Source: Eutrophobius brisbanensis
GTDB taxonomy: Bacteria; Pseudomonadota; Gammaproteobacteria; Eutrophobiales; Eutrophobiaceae
Direction: 5' to 3'
DNA: 64,000 nt
NCBI GenBank assembly: GCA_038131795.1
Contig: JAYPQE010000003.1
Coordinates: 806,001 to 870,000 of the forward strand
In this document: positions 1-8,916 of the stretch, piece by piece
Numbering within the stretch: the stretch's first letter is position 1
How the letters are laid out: each line of letters starts with the position of its first letter
Program-made: the position numbers and the translations under genes
The notes under the pieces: model-generated
What the model saw: the letters and a program-made list of their open reading frames with translations, nothing else
The model's database searches: none
Told to the model about the DNA's origin: nothing

Positions 1-1014
1 CATCTCCATAACATCTTTTATTTGCACCATTGGCATTGCATTACTGCCAAAGAATACCGGGGCCTGATAGATAATAAATTCATCTATAAGATTTTCATCA
101 AGCATGGCACCAGCAAGTTTTGCGCCAGACTCGATTAAGACACTATTCACCTGATAATCTCTTGCCAGAGACTGCATAGACGACAATAAATATTTATTAT
201 TATTTTCTATAACAACCACATCAACTTCCATTTCTTTGAGCATATTGATCTTCTCATCGTTCTTAGCTGTGGTGTAGATTATAATCTTGCCCGGTTGTTT
301 GAATAATTCTGCACCAAGAGGTATAGAAAGTGTCTCATCAATGATAACCCTGAATGGCAACCTGCCCTGCAAGTCCAAGTCCCTGACAGTGAGCCTGGGA
401 TCATCCGCTATAACTGTACCAATTCCAGACATAATGGCACCTGATTCCGCCCTCAAATACTGTACATCTGCCCTTGCCTCAGGGCCTGTGATCCATTTGC
501 TTTCGCCGGTCTTAAGTGCAGTTTTCCCATCAGCACTGACTGCCATCTTGCAACGAATATGAGGAACACCGTATTTTTGTCGCTTGATGTAGCCAATATT
601 AATTGCCTCTGCCTGCTTATCCAGTAAGCCGGTATATGTCTTGATCCCATTTTTTGCCAAACATTCCAGGCCTTTTCCATTCACCAGGGGGTTGGGGTCT
701 ACCATGGATGCGATGACACTCTTGATACCTGCAGACAGAAGCCCGGTAGTACATGGGGGTGTTTTACCTGTATGGACACAGGGCTCGAGGGTTACATAAC
801 ACGTTGCGCCTTTTGCCTTATCACCTGCCTGCTTAATGGCGTTTATTTCGGCATGCTCTTTGCCAGTCTGTATATGACTTCCTTCACCAAGAATAACATT
901 GTCTCTGACCAGGACACAGCCCACACGAGGGTTAGGATGACTGGTATACAATCCCTGCCTGGCTAGCTCCATGGCCCTGGCCATGAATTTATAATCATCT
1001 ACTGTCCAGTTCAA
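1..1014 (-). CDS. ribD: RibD, bifunctional riboflavin deaminase/reductase, C-terminus cut by window edge
   Basis: Riboflavin pathway enzyme: deaminates the pyrimidine intermediate derived from GTP, then reduces its ribose side chain. About 338 codons are visible, against a usual length near 365, so roughly 30 C-terminal residues lie outside. The N-terminal deaminase domain (to about residue 145) shows the zinc set H54-A-E56, C79 and C88 within PCVHTGKTPPC. The reductase domain follows, starting near CKMAVSADGKTAL and reaching APVFFGSNAMP at the edge. The only start that includes the conserved DDYKFMARAMELA segment is TTG at 1014, overlapping the nrdR stop as TTGA; an in-frame TGA lies just upstream. 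Cotranscription with nrdR is inferred from the overlap. The identification is secure; the TTG start is inference. Confidence 0.93.
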   Translation of the reverse strand, partial: MNWTVDDYKFMARAMELARQGLYTSHPNPRVGCVLVRDNVILGEGSHIQTGKEHAEINAIKQAGDKAKGATCYVTLEPCVHTGKTPPCTTGLLSAGIKSVIASMVDPNPLVNGKGLECLAKNGIKTYTGLLDKQAEAINIGYIKRQKYGVPHIRCKMAVSADGKTALKTGESKWITGPEARADVQYLRAESGAIMSGIGTVIADDPRLTVRDLDLQGRLPFRVIIDETLSIPLGAELFKQPGKIIIYTTAKNDEKINMLKEMEVDVVVIENNNKYLLSSMQSLARDYQVNSVLIESGAKLAGAMLDENLIDEFIIYQAPVFFGSNAMPMVQIKDVMEM

Positions 1015-1523
1015 TTTTCGTCACTGTCATTACTAAGTAGATTCAACTGGTTTTCCCTGATCTCAGGAGGCAAATCATTCTCCAGCTTTTGAATCTCTTC
1101 TAAAAAGGCCCGCACATCCTCGAAGCTACGGTATACTGAGGCAAACCTGACATAGGCTACCTGGTCTATCTTCCGCAGTTCTTCCATTGCCCATTCACCC
1201 ACTTTTCTGGATTTAACCTCTCTTGCTCCCAGTGCTCTGAGCTTATGGGATACATGGGTTATGGCTATTTCCACCATTTCCATGGGGACAGGACGTTTTT
1301 CAAGCGCACGCAAAAAGCTGGAACGTAATTTATCTTCTATAAATTTCTGCCTTCTTCCATCAGATTTTATAATCCGTGGATAATTTAACTCGGCTGCTTC
1401 ATAGGTAGTAAATCGTTCCTGGCAATCCAGGCACTCACGGCGCCTGCGAATCTTATCGCCTTCACCAACAAGACGGGAATCTATTACCTTGGTGTCTTCT
1501 GCTGAACAAAATGGACAATACAT
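1011..1523 (-). CDS. nrdR: NrdR, transcriptional repressor of ribonucleotide reductase genes
   Basis: Zinc-ribbon and ATP-cone repressor that senses adenine nucleotides and binds NrdR boxes in front of nrd genes. The 170 residues have the family length. A four-cysteine ribbon is visible at C3, C6, C31 and C34 (MYCPFC and ECLDC), preceded by an arginine run RRRR. The ATP-cone follows from about residue 49 to 139 (PRIIKSDGRRQKFIEDKL). The gene lies between glyA and ribD on the same strand, the usual nrdR-ribD context, and its stop overlaps the ribD start. No NrdR box target gene lies in the window. Confidence 0.97.
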   Translation of the reverse strand: MYCPFCSAEDTKVIDSRLVGEGDKIRRRRECLDCQERFTTYEAAELNYPRIIKSDGRRQKFIEDKLRSSFLRALEKRPVPMEMVEIAITHVSHKLRALGAREVKSRKVGEWAMEELRKIDQVAYVRFASVYRSFEDVRAFLEEIQKLENDLPPEIRENQLNLLSNDSDEN

Positions 1524-1538
1524 AAGTAAATAACCAAC

Positions 1539-2795
1539 TTAATACTCATACATCGGAAACTGATTACACAATCCACCAACCCTGGTCTTTATTGCTTCCA
1601 TTACTTCAATATTTTCAATATCCTCTATCAATTCACAGATCATTCCAGCAACCTGTCTTGATTCCTCTTCCTTAAATCCCCGGGTTGTAATTGAGGGTGT
1701 ACCTATCCTTATTCCCGATGTCACAAATGGAGATTCTGGATCATTTGGGACTGCATTTTTATTGACCGTAATATGCACAGAATTTAATTGTGCATCGAGC
1801 GCTTTCCCGGTAATACCCTTGTTACGTAAATCAACCAGGAATAAATGGTTATCAGTACCGCCCGAGACTATATCAACACCTCGCGCAATAAACTCTTCAG
1901 CCATGGCACAGGCATTATTTTTTACCTGTTGTTGATAATCCTTAAAGCCCGGATCCATGGCCTCTTTAAAGGCCACCGCTTTTGCTGCAATAACGTGCAT
2001 CATTGGGCCACCTTGATACCCTGGAAAAACGCTAAAATTGATCTTTTTCTCAAGCTCTTCATTCTTCTTTCCCAGAATTAAACCTGACCTGGGTCCCCTC
2101 AGCGTTTTATGGGTTGTGGTGGTGGTAATATCAGCAATACCGACCGGACTGGGATAAAGGCCTGTGGCCACCAATCCTGCAACATGGGCAATGTCGGCTA
2201 CCAGATAAGCATTAACTTTATCTGCTATTTCACGGAATCTTTGCCAGTCAACGACCCTGGAATAAGCGGAAAAACCGGTCATTATGAGTTTAGGTTTGTG
2301 TTCCAGTGCAATTTTTTCTGCCTGATCGTAGTCTATTTCGCCAGTCTCAGGATCCAGGCCATATTGAACAGCATGATATACCCGACCCGAGACATTGACA
2401 GATGAGCCATGGGTAAGATGCCCGCCATCTGCAAGACTCATTCCCATCACGGTATCCCCGGGCTCACACAATGCAAGATAGACCGCACCATTTGCCTGTG
2501 AACCAGAATGGGGCTGAACGTTGGCAAAATCTGCTCCAAATAATGATTTTGCCCTGTCTATGGCCAATTGTTCAATAATATCAACATGTTCACAGCCGCC
2601 GTAATAACGTTTACCTGGGTAACCTTCTGCATATTTATTGGTTAAAACTGAGCCTTGTGCCTGAAGCACACGTGGACTGACGTTATTTTCTGATGCAATC
2701 AGTTCAATATGCTCTTCCTGGCGACGCATTTCACCTTGCATCGCATTCCAAACCTCATCATCAAACCCTTGAATTTTCATATCCTTGCTAAACAT
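1539..2795 (-). CDS. glyA: Serine hydroxymethyltransferase
   Basis: PLP enzyme that interconverts serine and glycine while charging tetrahydrofolate with a one-carbon unit. The pyridoxal lysine lies in TTTTTHKTLRGPRSG at about residue 230. The SENNVSP and KYAEGYPGKRYYGG segments are intact, and the length (418-419 residues) is normal. Two adjacent ATG codons occur (2798 and 2795). The strong GAGGAG ribosome-binding site ends only 2 nt before the first and 5 nt before the second, so I prefer 2795. The leader of about 180 bp in front also carries the promoter of a divergent gene and a possible leader peptide. Confidence 0.97.
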   Translation of the reverse strand: MFSKDMKIQGFDDEVWNAMQGEMRRQEEHIELIASENNVSPRVLQAQGSVLTNKYAEGYPGKRYYGGCEHVDIIEQLAIDRAKSLFGADFANVQPHSGSQANGAVYLALCEPGDTVMGMSLADGGHLTHGSSVNVSGRVYHAVQYGLDPETGEIDYDQAEKIALEHKPKLIMTGFSAYSRVVDWQRFREIADKVNAYLVADIAHVAGLVATGLYPSPVGIADITTTTTHKTLRGPRSGLILGKKNEELEKKINFSVFPGYQGGPMMHVIAAKAVAFKEAMDPGFKDYQQQVKNNACAMAEEFIARGVDIVSGGTDNHLFLVDLRNKGITGKALDAQLNSVHITVNKNAVPNDPESPFVTSGIRIGTPSITTRGFKEEESRQVAGMICELIEDIENIEVMEAIKTRVGGLCNQFPMYEY

Positions 2796-2867
2796 CATCT
2801 CTCCTCAATTAAGTCCATAGTGGCATGGGATCGGTAACGGTAGACTACCAGATTCACCTTTTGCTGG

Positions 2868-2918
2868 CTAAAAATTGGCATTTCTCCAGGCAATTATCTC
2901 AAATTTCTTATCAGACAT
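2868..2918 (-). CDS. Possible 16-residue leader peptide upstream of glyA
   Basis: Short frame encoding MSDKKFEIIAWRNANF and a TAG stop. It begins 9 nt or so after a purine-rich run GGGGGGAG, which is a stronger ribosome-binding site than most genes here have. It sits in the glyA leader and ends about 70 nt before the glyA start. Between the two are short inverted repeats (GGTA-GTC-TACC, and CCAT/ATGG). The peptide has no run of glycine, serine or methionine codons, so classical attenuation is not suggested. It could be a chance frame. Confidence 0.3.
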   Translation of the reverse strand: MSDKKFEIIAWRNANF

Positions 2919-2921
2919 ATT

Positions 2922-2949
2922 TTGTCTCCCCCCTGAGGCAGCATATAAT
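2922..2949 (+). promoter_or_regulatory. Candidate sigma-70 promoter for the DUF815 gene
   Basis: A perfect TATAAT at 2944-2949 is preceded at 16 bp by TTGTCT (2922-2927), a partial match to TTGACA. The gene start at 2978 follows with AAGGAG at 2967-2972. The -35 overlaps, on the other strand, the ribosome-binding region of the candidate glyA leader peptide. Confidence 0.45.
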
Positions 2950-2977
2950 TACCTTATAAAAATAATAAGGAGCAGTA

Positions 2978-3850
2978 ATGTCTGAATCGGAAAAATTCTT
3001 TCTTCGTGCAAACGCAATACTTGACAGGCTTGAAGGATATTTACCTGGCAATAATAGGCTGGATTTTAACACAAAATCAGCAACTTGCTGGAGTTATAAC
3101 GAAACAAATAATCAACTTGAGGCAATTTCCAGGCAAACAGAAATAACACTGGATGATTTATTATGTATCGACAAACAAAAACGGCAACTTGTGGAAAATA
3201 CCCGACAATTCATCAACGGTCTAACGGCCAATAATGCCCTATTGTGGGGCCCCAGGGGGACGGGAAAGTCATCACTGATAAAGGCCCTGCTGAATCAATA
3301 CCAGGATGACGGTTTAAGGCTGATAGAAATTCAGCGTGATGACATGAAGAAATTACCTGAAATCTGTGACCTTATTTATGATCAGCCGGACAAATACCTG
3401 CTGTTTTGTGATGATCTTTCCTTTGAAGAACATGACGAGGGATATAAAACAATAAAAGTTATGCTGGATGGTTCCATAAAGCAAACACCAGATAATGTAT
3501 TAATCTACGCCACATCAAATCGAAGGCACCTGATACCAGAAAAGATGCAGGAAAATCTCGAATCTGGATTTGTTGATGGTGAACTACATTATGGCGATAC
3601 AGTAGAGGAAAAGCTTTCGTTATCCGAGCGTTTTGGCCTATGGATTGCTTTTCATCCTTTCAATCAGAATCAATATTTATCTCTTGTTCATTACTGGTTG
3701 GGGAAGTATGTAGATATTGATAATTCATTAACCAACGATCAGCGCCAATCTGCCCTACAATGGGCCCTGGAACATAGTTCCAGAAGTGGCCGATGCGCCA
3801 TGCTCTTTGCTAGAGACTGGGCTGGCAAATCAAAACTGGCAGCAATATGA
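2978..3850 (+). CDS. DUF815-family P-loop ATPase
   Basis: Predicted cytoplasmic AAA+-like ATPase of 290 residues. Walker A GPRGTGKS is at residues 91-98 and a Walker B-like LLFCDD at 141-146. A sensor-type segment IYATSNRRHLIPE follows, and then a short lid region rich in R and H. This is the layout of DUF815 (PF05673), whose biochemical role is not established. A good ribosome-binding site AAGGAG precedes the ATG. The stop overlaps the start of the next gene as ATGA, so translation of the two is probably coupled. No function in methylthioadenosine metabolism is claimed from this coupling. Confidence 0.85.
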   Translation: MSESEKFFLRANAILDRLEGYLPGNNRLDFNTKSATCWSYNETNNQLEAISRQTEITLDDLLCIDKQKRQLVENTRQFINGLTANNALLWGPRGTGKSSLIKALLNQYQDDGLRLIEIQRDDMKKLPEICDLIYDQPDKYLLFCDDLSFEEHDEGYKTIKVMLDGSIKQTPDNVLIYATSNRRHLIPEKMQENLESGFVDGELHYGDTVEEKLSLSERFGLWIAFHPFNQNQYLSLVHYWLGKYVDIDNSLTNDQRQSALQWALEHSSRSGRCAMLFARDWAGKSKLAAI

Positions 3851-4590
3851 ACAGTGACATTGGCATAATAGGCGGTACCGGGCTGGATTCGTTGGCTGGA
3901 TCTGAAACTCTGGCAAAAGTCACTGGCGATAATATATATGGCGAACCAAGTGCCCCTCTCCTTTCTATTTCATTAGAAGGTGTTAATGCCATATTCTTAT
4001 CGAGGCATGGTAGACCTCACAGGATCCCACCTCATAAGGTTAATTATAGGGCAAATATTTACGCACTAAAAAATAATGGGGTAAATACTATTTTTAGTAT
4101 TAATGCGGTAGGCGGCATTACTGTAAATACAAAACCTGGTTCTATCATTTTACCAGACCAGATTATCGATTATACCTATTCGAGAAAGCATACATTTTTT
4201 GATGAAGATCTTGAATCTGTCACTCATATTGACTTTACCCATCCGTACAGTGAGAAAATCCGTAACAAACTAATTATCGCTGCAGATAAAACTCAAACAA
4301 ATATAGTGACGAGCGGCACATATGCTGCAACCCAGGGCCCCAGGCTGGAAACAGCGGCAGAAATATCACGGCTGGAAAAGGATGGCTGTGATATAGTTGG
4401 TATGACCGGTATGCCGGAGGCTTCCCTGGCACGTGAGCTTGATATCGACTATGTGTCGATTTGCCTGGTGGTCAATTGGGCAGCCGGCAAATCTGAGGAA
4501 TTAATTACCATGGAATCAATTCGCAGTCATATTGATTCCGGCATGAATAAAATACTCGGCTTAATCAAACATACAGTCAAAATTATTTAA
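3847..4590 (+). CDS. S-methyl-5'-thioinosine phosphorylase (MTIP)
   Basis: Purine nucleoside phosphorylase of the MTAP/PNP family, 247 residues. Phosphate-loop residues are in IIGGTGLDSL and SRHGRPHRIPPHKVNYRAN. The nucleoside pocket includes GTYAATQGPRLETAAEI and IVGMTGMPEASLA. In adenine-specific MTAP the base is contacted by an aspartate in an ATDYDCW-type motif. Here the equivalent stretch is VVNWAAG with Asn at residue 210, as in 6-oxopurine enzymes, so hypoxanthine (methylthioinosine) is the likely base. It lies beside csiV-mfd, the same arrangement as the P. aeruginosa MTIP gene. An MTA deaminase and mtnA elsewhere in the window supply the rest of the route. Substrate is inferred, not shown. 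Confidence 0.85.
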   Translation: MNSDIGIIGGTGLDSLAGSETLAKVTGDNIYGEPSAPLLSISLEGVNAIFLSRHGRPHRIPPHKVNYRANIYALKNNGVNTIFSINAVGGITVNTKPGSIILPDQIIDYTYSRKHTFFDEDLESVTHIDFTHPYSEKIRNKLIIAADKTQTNIVTSGTYAATQGPRLETAAEISRLEKDGCDIVGMTGMPEASLARELDIDYVSICLVVNWAAGKSEELITMESIRSHIDSGMNKILGLIKHTVKII

Positions 4591-4594
4591 CTGT

Positions 4595-5353
4595 CTATTC
4601 AGTCCCGTAACGGCTTACCTGCACGATCACACCAAACATTGGATGATCAAAATAATGTAATTCATTCAACTTGATGCGCCTGGTTTCAAATAACCTTACA
4701 TATTCTACCGGTTCTATTTCAGGCACCTGCAGTGACGGCAACTCAGGTACACTTATTTCCTCAATGTAATCAGACTCTTGTAGCGGTGGCTGCCTGAATA
4801 AAACCATATCCAGATCAAGATATAAATACAGATTACTTCTAATTCTCAAGGTTCCATCCAGACTCAGATTTACTGGCTCATAAAAATTTACGGGCATAGG
4901 ATCAGTTACCAGTGTTGCTGGCATGGTTAATTCATACAGGTTGGCAACATCATTAGTCTGTAAATGCACTGATTTTGCCTGGTTGCCGTCTAGTCCTGGT
5001 TGTTGCCATGAAACATGATACAGAGGTCTATATTCTCTGGAGAGCCTTAAAACCCGGTAAATACCATTCATTCTGTAATTTTCGTCTGGCAAAATAGTAT
5101 ATGGAAGAAGTTGTATATCTTCGTCACTTGTGTTGTTTTCCTCAGATACTCCAGAGATGGCATTGCGAATGGATTTTAATATGACAGTATCATCCAGTTC
5201 GATTAGATCTGGTGTCTTATGCCATACTTCACCATCTGATTGTGGATAAAGATTCTCAAAGACAATGAGCTCAACCTGGTACCAGACAGCATGGGCGCCA
5301 ATAGACCAGCTAATAAAAATACATGCAATAATTATTGTTAATATATTTTTCAT
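4595..5353 (-). CDS. csiV: CsiV-family periplasmic cell-shape protein
   Basis: Secreted protein of 252 residues with an N-terminal signal peptide, cleavage expected near AHA-VWYQ at about residue 22. The mature N-terminus carries the family signature WYQVELIVFENL. The rest is low-identity beta-rich sequence ending in a conserved-looking LNELHYFDHPMFGVIVQV. In Vibrio, CsiV is a peptidoglycan-binding envelope protein needed for normal shape under D-amino-acid stress. It starts within the mfd stop (ATGA overlap), which matches the mfd-csiV order in Pseudomonas. The next gene downstream is convergent with a 4 bp gap. Confidence 0.82.
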   Translation of the reverse strand: MKNILTIIIACIFISWSIGAHAVWYQVELIVFENLYPQSDGEVWHKTPDLIELDDTVILKSIRNAISGVSEENNTSDEDIQLLPYTILPDENYRMNGIYRVLRLSREYRPLYHVSWQQPGLDGNQAKSVHLQTNDVANLYELTMPATLVTDPMPVNFYEPVNLSLDGTLRIRSNLYLYLDLDMVLFRQPPLQESDYIEEISVPELPSLQVPEIEPVEYVRLFETRRIKLNELHYFDHPMFGVIVQVSRYGTE

Positions 5354-8300
5354 GCGGCTTCTTTAACTGACAATACACCTAATAGATCTGCCAGGAACTC
5401 CAATTTTGAGTGTGTATTATTAAAGGTTTTTATTATCCTCAATTTTTTACTGCCGTCCAACTTATATATATCTGGATATTCAGTGATGAGACTAATAATC
5501 ATAGAAGTGTCAAAATTTGTCTGCTCAGCAAAAATAACACGGCCACCTTTTTCACCGATATCTATTTTAGAAATACCCAATATCTTTATTTTCAGCTTCA
5601 ATCTTGCAAGGTCGAATAATGTCCTGCTGGGGCCGGGCAAATCGCCGAATCTGTCAATCATTTCTTCTCTAACAAGCTCCAGCTCTGCGTCTGTTTCAGC
5701 CGCAGCCAGTTTCTTATACATCATTAGTCGGGCATGCACATCAGGCAGGTAATCAGATGGGATCAGGGCAGGCGCATGTATATCTATTTCCACCCCATGC
5801 TCATATGTTCTATCTAAATCGAGCTGTTTACCAGACTTTAATGCCGTTATAGCGCGCTCAAGTAATTCAATATACAAGGTATAACCTATTTCATGTATTT
5901 GCCCACTCTGTTCGTCACCCAGTATTTCACCAGCCCCCCTGATTTCAAGATCATGTATGGCGAGAGTAAAACCAACACCCAGTTCTTCCATAGACTCAAC
6001 TGCCTGCAGACGCTTCATTGCATCTTTTGTTATTTCCTTTATTGACGGCACAAGTAAATAAGCAAATGCATGGTGATGTGATCGGCCGACCCGCCCTCTT
6101 AACTGGTATAATTGCGCAAGCCCCAGTTTATCCGCACGATTAATGATTATGGTATTGGCTGTTGGGATATCTATGCCGGATTCGATAATAGTAGTACAGA
6201 CCAATATATTGAATCGTCTGTGATAAAAGTCCTGCATGATTAATTCCAGCTGTTTTTCGGGCATTTGTCCATGTGCATATTTGACCCGTGCACCTGGCAG
6301 ATAACCCTGAATTTTCTCTGCCATTTTCTCAATGGTCTCCACCTCGTTATGCAGAAAATACACCTGCCCTCCACGTTTTAATTCCCTTTGCATTGCTTCA
6401 ACCATAAGGTCTGTCCGCCATTCACATATAAACGTCTTAATGGCATGCCTTCTTGACGGTGGTGTTGCAATTATTGACAGGTCGCGCAATTCAGATATGG
6501 CCATATTCAATGTTCTAGGAATCGGTGTTGCAGTTAAAGTTAATATATCCACCTCTGAGCGAAAAGACTTTATCTTTTCCTTTTGCCTTACCCCAAAACG
6601 ATGCTCTTCATCTATAACTAGTAACCCCAGATTTTTGTATTTCAGATCACTTTGCAATAACCGATGAGTACCGATGAGGATATCCACTTTGCCGACTTTT
6701 AGCTCTTCTAGTATTTTTTCCTGCTTATTTTTACTTACAAATCTCGACAACATTTCAATTTTAACCGGACAATCCGCAAATCTGTCTTTAAAATTCTGAT
6801 AATGTTGTTGGGCAAGTAATGTAGTGGGTACTAGTAATGCAACCTGCTTATTATTGGTGACACAAATAAAAGCCGCACGCATTGCCACCTCAGTCTTGCC
6901 AAAACCTGCATCACCACAAATCAGTCGGTCCATAGACTTTGAAGACACCATGTCGTTCAATACAGCATGAATGGCATCTTCCTGGTCAGGGGTTTCTTCA
7001 AATGGAAAACTTTGAACAAATGTGGAATATTCATCCTGATTCAGATGAAATGCTGTCCCCGATCTGGCGGCACGCCTTGCATGTAAATCCAGCAACTCCG
7101 CAGCGACATCCACCACTTTTTTCTCTGCCCTGGATTTGATTTTTTGCCATTGCCCACTTCCTAACCGATGTAATGGCGCATGATCCGGATCTGCACCAAT
7201 ATATCGATTCACCAAGTTGAGTGACGATACAGGCACATATAGCTTGTCATTATCCGCATAGTCAATGTGTATAAACTCATTGGTTATTCCGTCAATTGTT
7301 AATTGGACCAGACCTTTGTACCTTCCGACACCATTTTCCTCATGAACTACCGGTGCGCCCAATGATAATTCCGCAAGGTTTTTTATCATTGCATCAGAAT
7401 TAGTTTGCTTACGTTTCCTCAGTCTTCGCTGATAAACGCGTTCACCAAAGAACTGACTTTCACTTACAATTGCAACATGAGGTTTTTCTACTATCATGCC
7501 ATTTTCCAATGGCGATACGGTTAGACAAAACTCCTCACTGCCTACTTCAAAATCATTCCATGTATCAACCAGTTTCGGCGACAAATCATTTGCCCTTAAT
7601 AATTCCAGGACAGTTTCGCGCCTGCCAAGAGATTCAGTCACAATCAAAACCTTCCCCTGAAACTCAGACAGCATGTTTTTAAATACACCCATAGGTTCAG
7701 GTAATCTTGCATCTACAGATAGCTGCATAGGTAGACGGGAAGCATATGTAACCACCCCTTTTTTATCTTCTGAAATAAATGGGCTTATCTGTATCCTCAA
7801 ACATTCTTCAAGTTTTTCATCTATTTCATCCGGCGTCAGGTAAATATCTTCTGGCTTTAACACTGTTCTTGCTAAATCGTCTGTTACGACTCTGTATCTC
7901 CTGGAAATATTTTCCCATTGTTCAGAAACAGTGTGTTTCATATCTGCATCTACTATGACTATTGGCGTATGATTAAAATAATCAAACAAGGTATTTGTAG
8001 ATTCAAAAAAAAAGGGCAAATAAAACTCTATGCCTTGCGGGACAAGCTGATTACTGACATCAGTATATATTTCTGAATTTAGCGGGCTGCTGGCAAAATA
8101 TTCACGCCAATTATGCCTGAAACGTTTTATTCCAGACTCTGAAAAATCCAGTTCATTTGCAGGTAATATTGCTATCTCATCAACATTTTCAATAGATTTT
8201 TGTGTCTCAGGGTCGAACTTCCTTACGCTATCAATCGTATCATCAAACAAATCAATTCTGAGCGGGACGTGGCTGCCCATAGGATATAAATCGATAATTG

Positions 8301-8820
8301 CTCCCCTGACAGCAAATTCTCCATGCTCAACAACTTGTGATACTGATTTGTATCCAAAGTTAATTAAACCCGTTTTAAATTCATCGAGATCTATCATATC
8401 TCCTTTATTAAAACTCATGGATCTTGCTGCCAGATATGATACCGGCATAAGTTTGCTCATCGCCGTCGAAATTGTGGTTATTACCAGACCTTTATTTAAG
8501 GTAATAATATTTGACAGGGTTTGAATCCGTTCTGACGTTATATCCTGATAAGGTGAAAATATATCATATGGCAGCACCTCCCAATCCGGGAACGTGTAGA
8601 TTGGAATTTCAGCATCTTCATTTGTAAAAAATCGAATCTCCTCTGCAAGATTCTCCATGGCCTTAATATCAGATGCTATTATCAGTATTGGAAATTCGCT
8701 TTGTTTAACTGCATTGACAATGGCCAGCCCTTTAGCAGAACCATACAGTTTCTCCCAGCATAAAATCCTGTTGTCGGCATCTGGTAGCTGTGGCGTGAAC
8801 GGGCTATGATTGAAAGTCAT
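5350..8820 (-). CDS. mfd: Mfd, transcription-repair coupling factor
   Basis: DNA translocase that removes stalled RNA polymerase and recruits UvrA; about 1156 residues. An N-terminal UvrB-like module occupies roughly residues 1-340. The CarD-like RNA polymerase interaction domain starts near residue 490 (PVVHEENGVGRYKGL). Walker A GDAGFGKT is near 640, the DEEH box (VIDEEHRFG) near 743 and the SAT-like TATPIPRT shortly after. The C-terminal TRCF domain runs from about 1010 to 1140. The longest frame begins with TTG at 8835; the ATG at 8820 is preferred because neither has a clear ribosome-binding site and ATG gives a normal family N-terminus. The stop overlaps csiV. Confidence 0.97.
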   Translation of the reverse strand: MTFNHSPFTPQLPDADNRILCWEKLYGSAKGLAIVNAVKQSEFPILIIASDIKAMENLAEEIRFFTNEDAEIPIYTFPDWEVLPYDIFSPYQDITSERIQTLSNIITLNKGLVITTISTAMSKLMPVSYLAARSMSFNKGDMIDLDEFKTGLINFGYKSVSQVVEHGEFAVRGAIIDLYPMGSHVPLRIDLFDDTIDSVRKFDPETQKSIENVDEIAILPANELDFSESGIKRFRHNWREYFASSPLNSEIYTDVSNQLVPQGIEFYLPFFFESTNTLFDYFNHTPIVIVDADMKHTVSEQWENISRRYRVVTDDLARTVLKPEDIYLTPDEIDEKLEECLRIQISPFISEDKKGVVTYASRLPMQLSVDARLPEPMGVFKNMLSEFQGKVLIVTESLGRRETVLELLRANDLSPKLVDTWNDFEVGSEEFCLTVSPLENGMIVEKPHVAIVSESQFFGERVYQRRLRKRKQTNSDAMIKNLAELSLGAPVVHEENGVGRYKGLVQLTIDGITNEFIHIDYADNDKLYVPVSSLNLVNRYIGADPDHAPLHRLGSGQWQKIKSRAEKKVVDVAAELLDLHARRAARSGTAFHLNQDEYSTFVQSFPFEETPDQEDAIHAVLNDMVSSKSMDRLICGDAGFGKTEVAMRAAFICVTNNKQVALLVPTTLLAQQHYQNFKDRFADCPVKIEMLSRFVSKNKQEKILEELKVGKVDILIGTHRLLQSDLKYKNLGLLVIDEEHRFGVRQKEKIKSFRSEVDILTLTATPIPRTLNMAISELRDLSIIATPPSRRHAIKTFICEWRTDLMVEAMQRELKRGGQVYFLHNEVETIEKMAEKIQGYLPGARVKYAHGQMPEKQLELIMQDFYHRRFNILVCTTIIESGIDIPTANTIIINRADKLGLAQLYQLRGRVGRSHHHAFAYLLVPSIKEITKDAMKRLQAVESMEELGVGFTLAIHDLEIRGAGEILGDEQSGQIHEIGYTLYIELLERAITALKSGKQLDLDRTYEHGVEIDIHAPALIPSDYLPDVHARLMMYKKLAAAETDAELELVREEMIDRFGDLPGPSRTLFDLARLKLKIKILGISKIDIGEKGGRVIFAEQTNFDTSMIISLITEYPDIYKLDGSKKLRIIKTFNNTHSKLEFLADLLGVLSVKEAA

Positions 8821-8916
8821 ATACTTTTTATTCAAATACGGTCTGATTAGTTTTGCGAATCCAGGTCATTAGAGTGGCACAACAACATGACCCAATGTAC
8901 TCTCATACTAAAAGAA

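Noticed and set aside
453..680. 75-codon minus-strand frame within ribD
   Set aside because: The ribD frame runs through it to the window edge with conserved sequence; this is another frame of the same strand.
8836..8916. Short frame MRVHWVMLLCHSND in the pyrF-mfd gap
   Set aside because: No ribosome-binding site precedes it and it shows no sign of selection; treated as chance.
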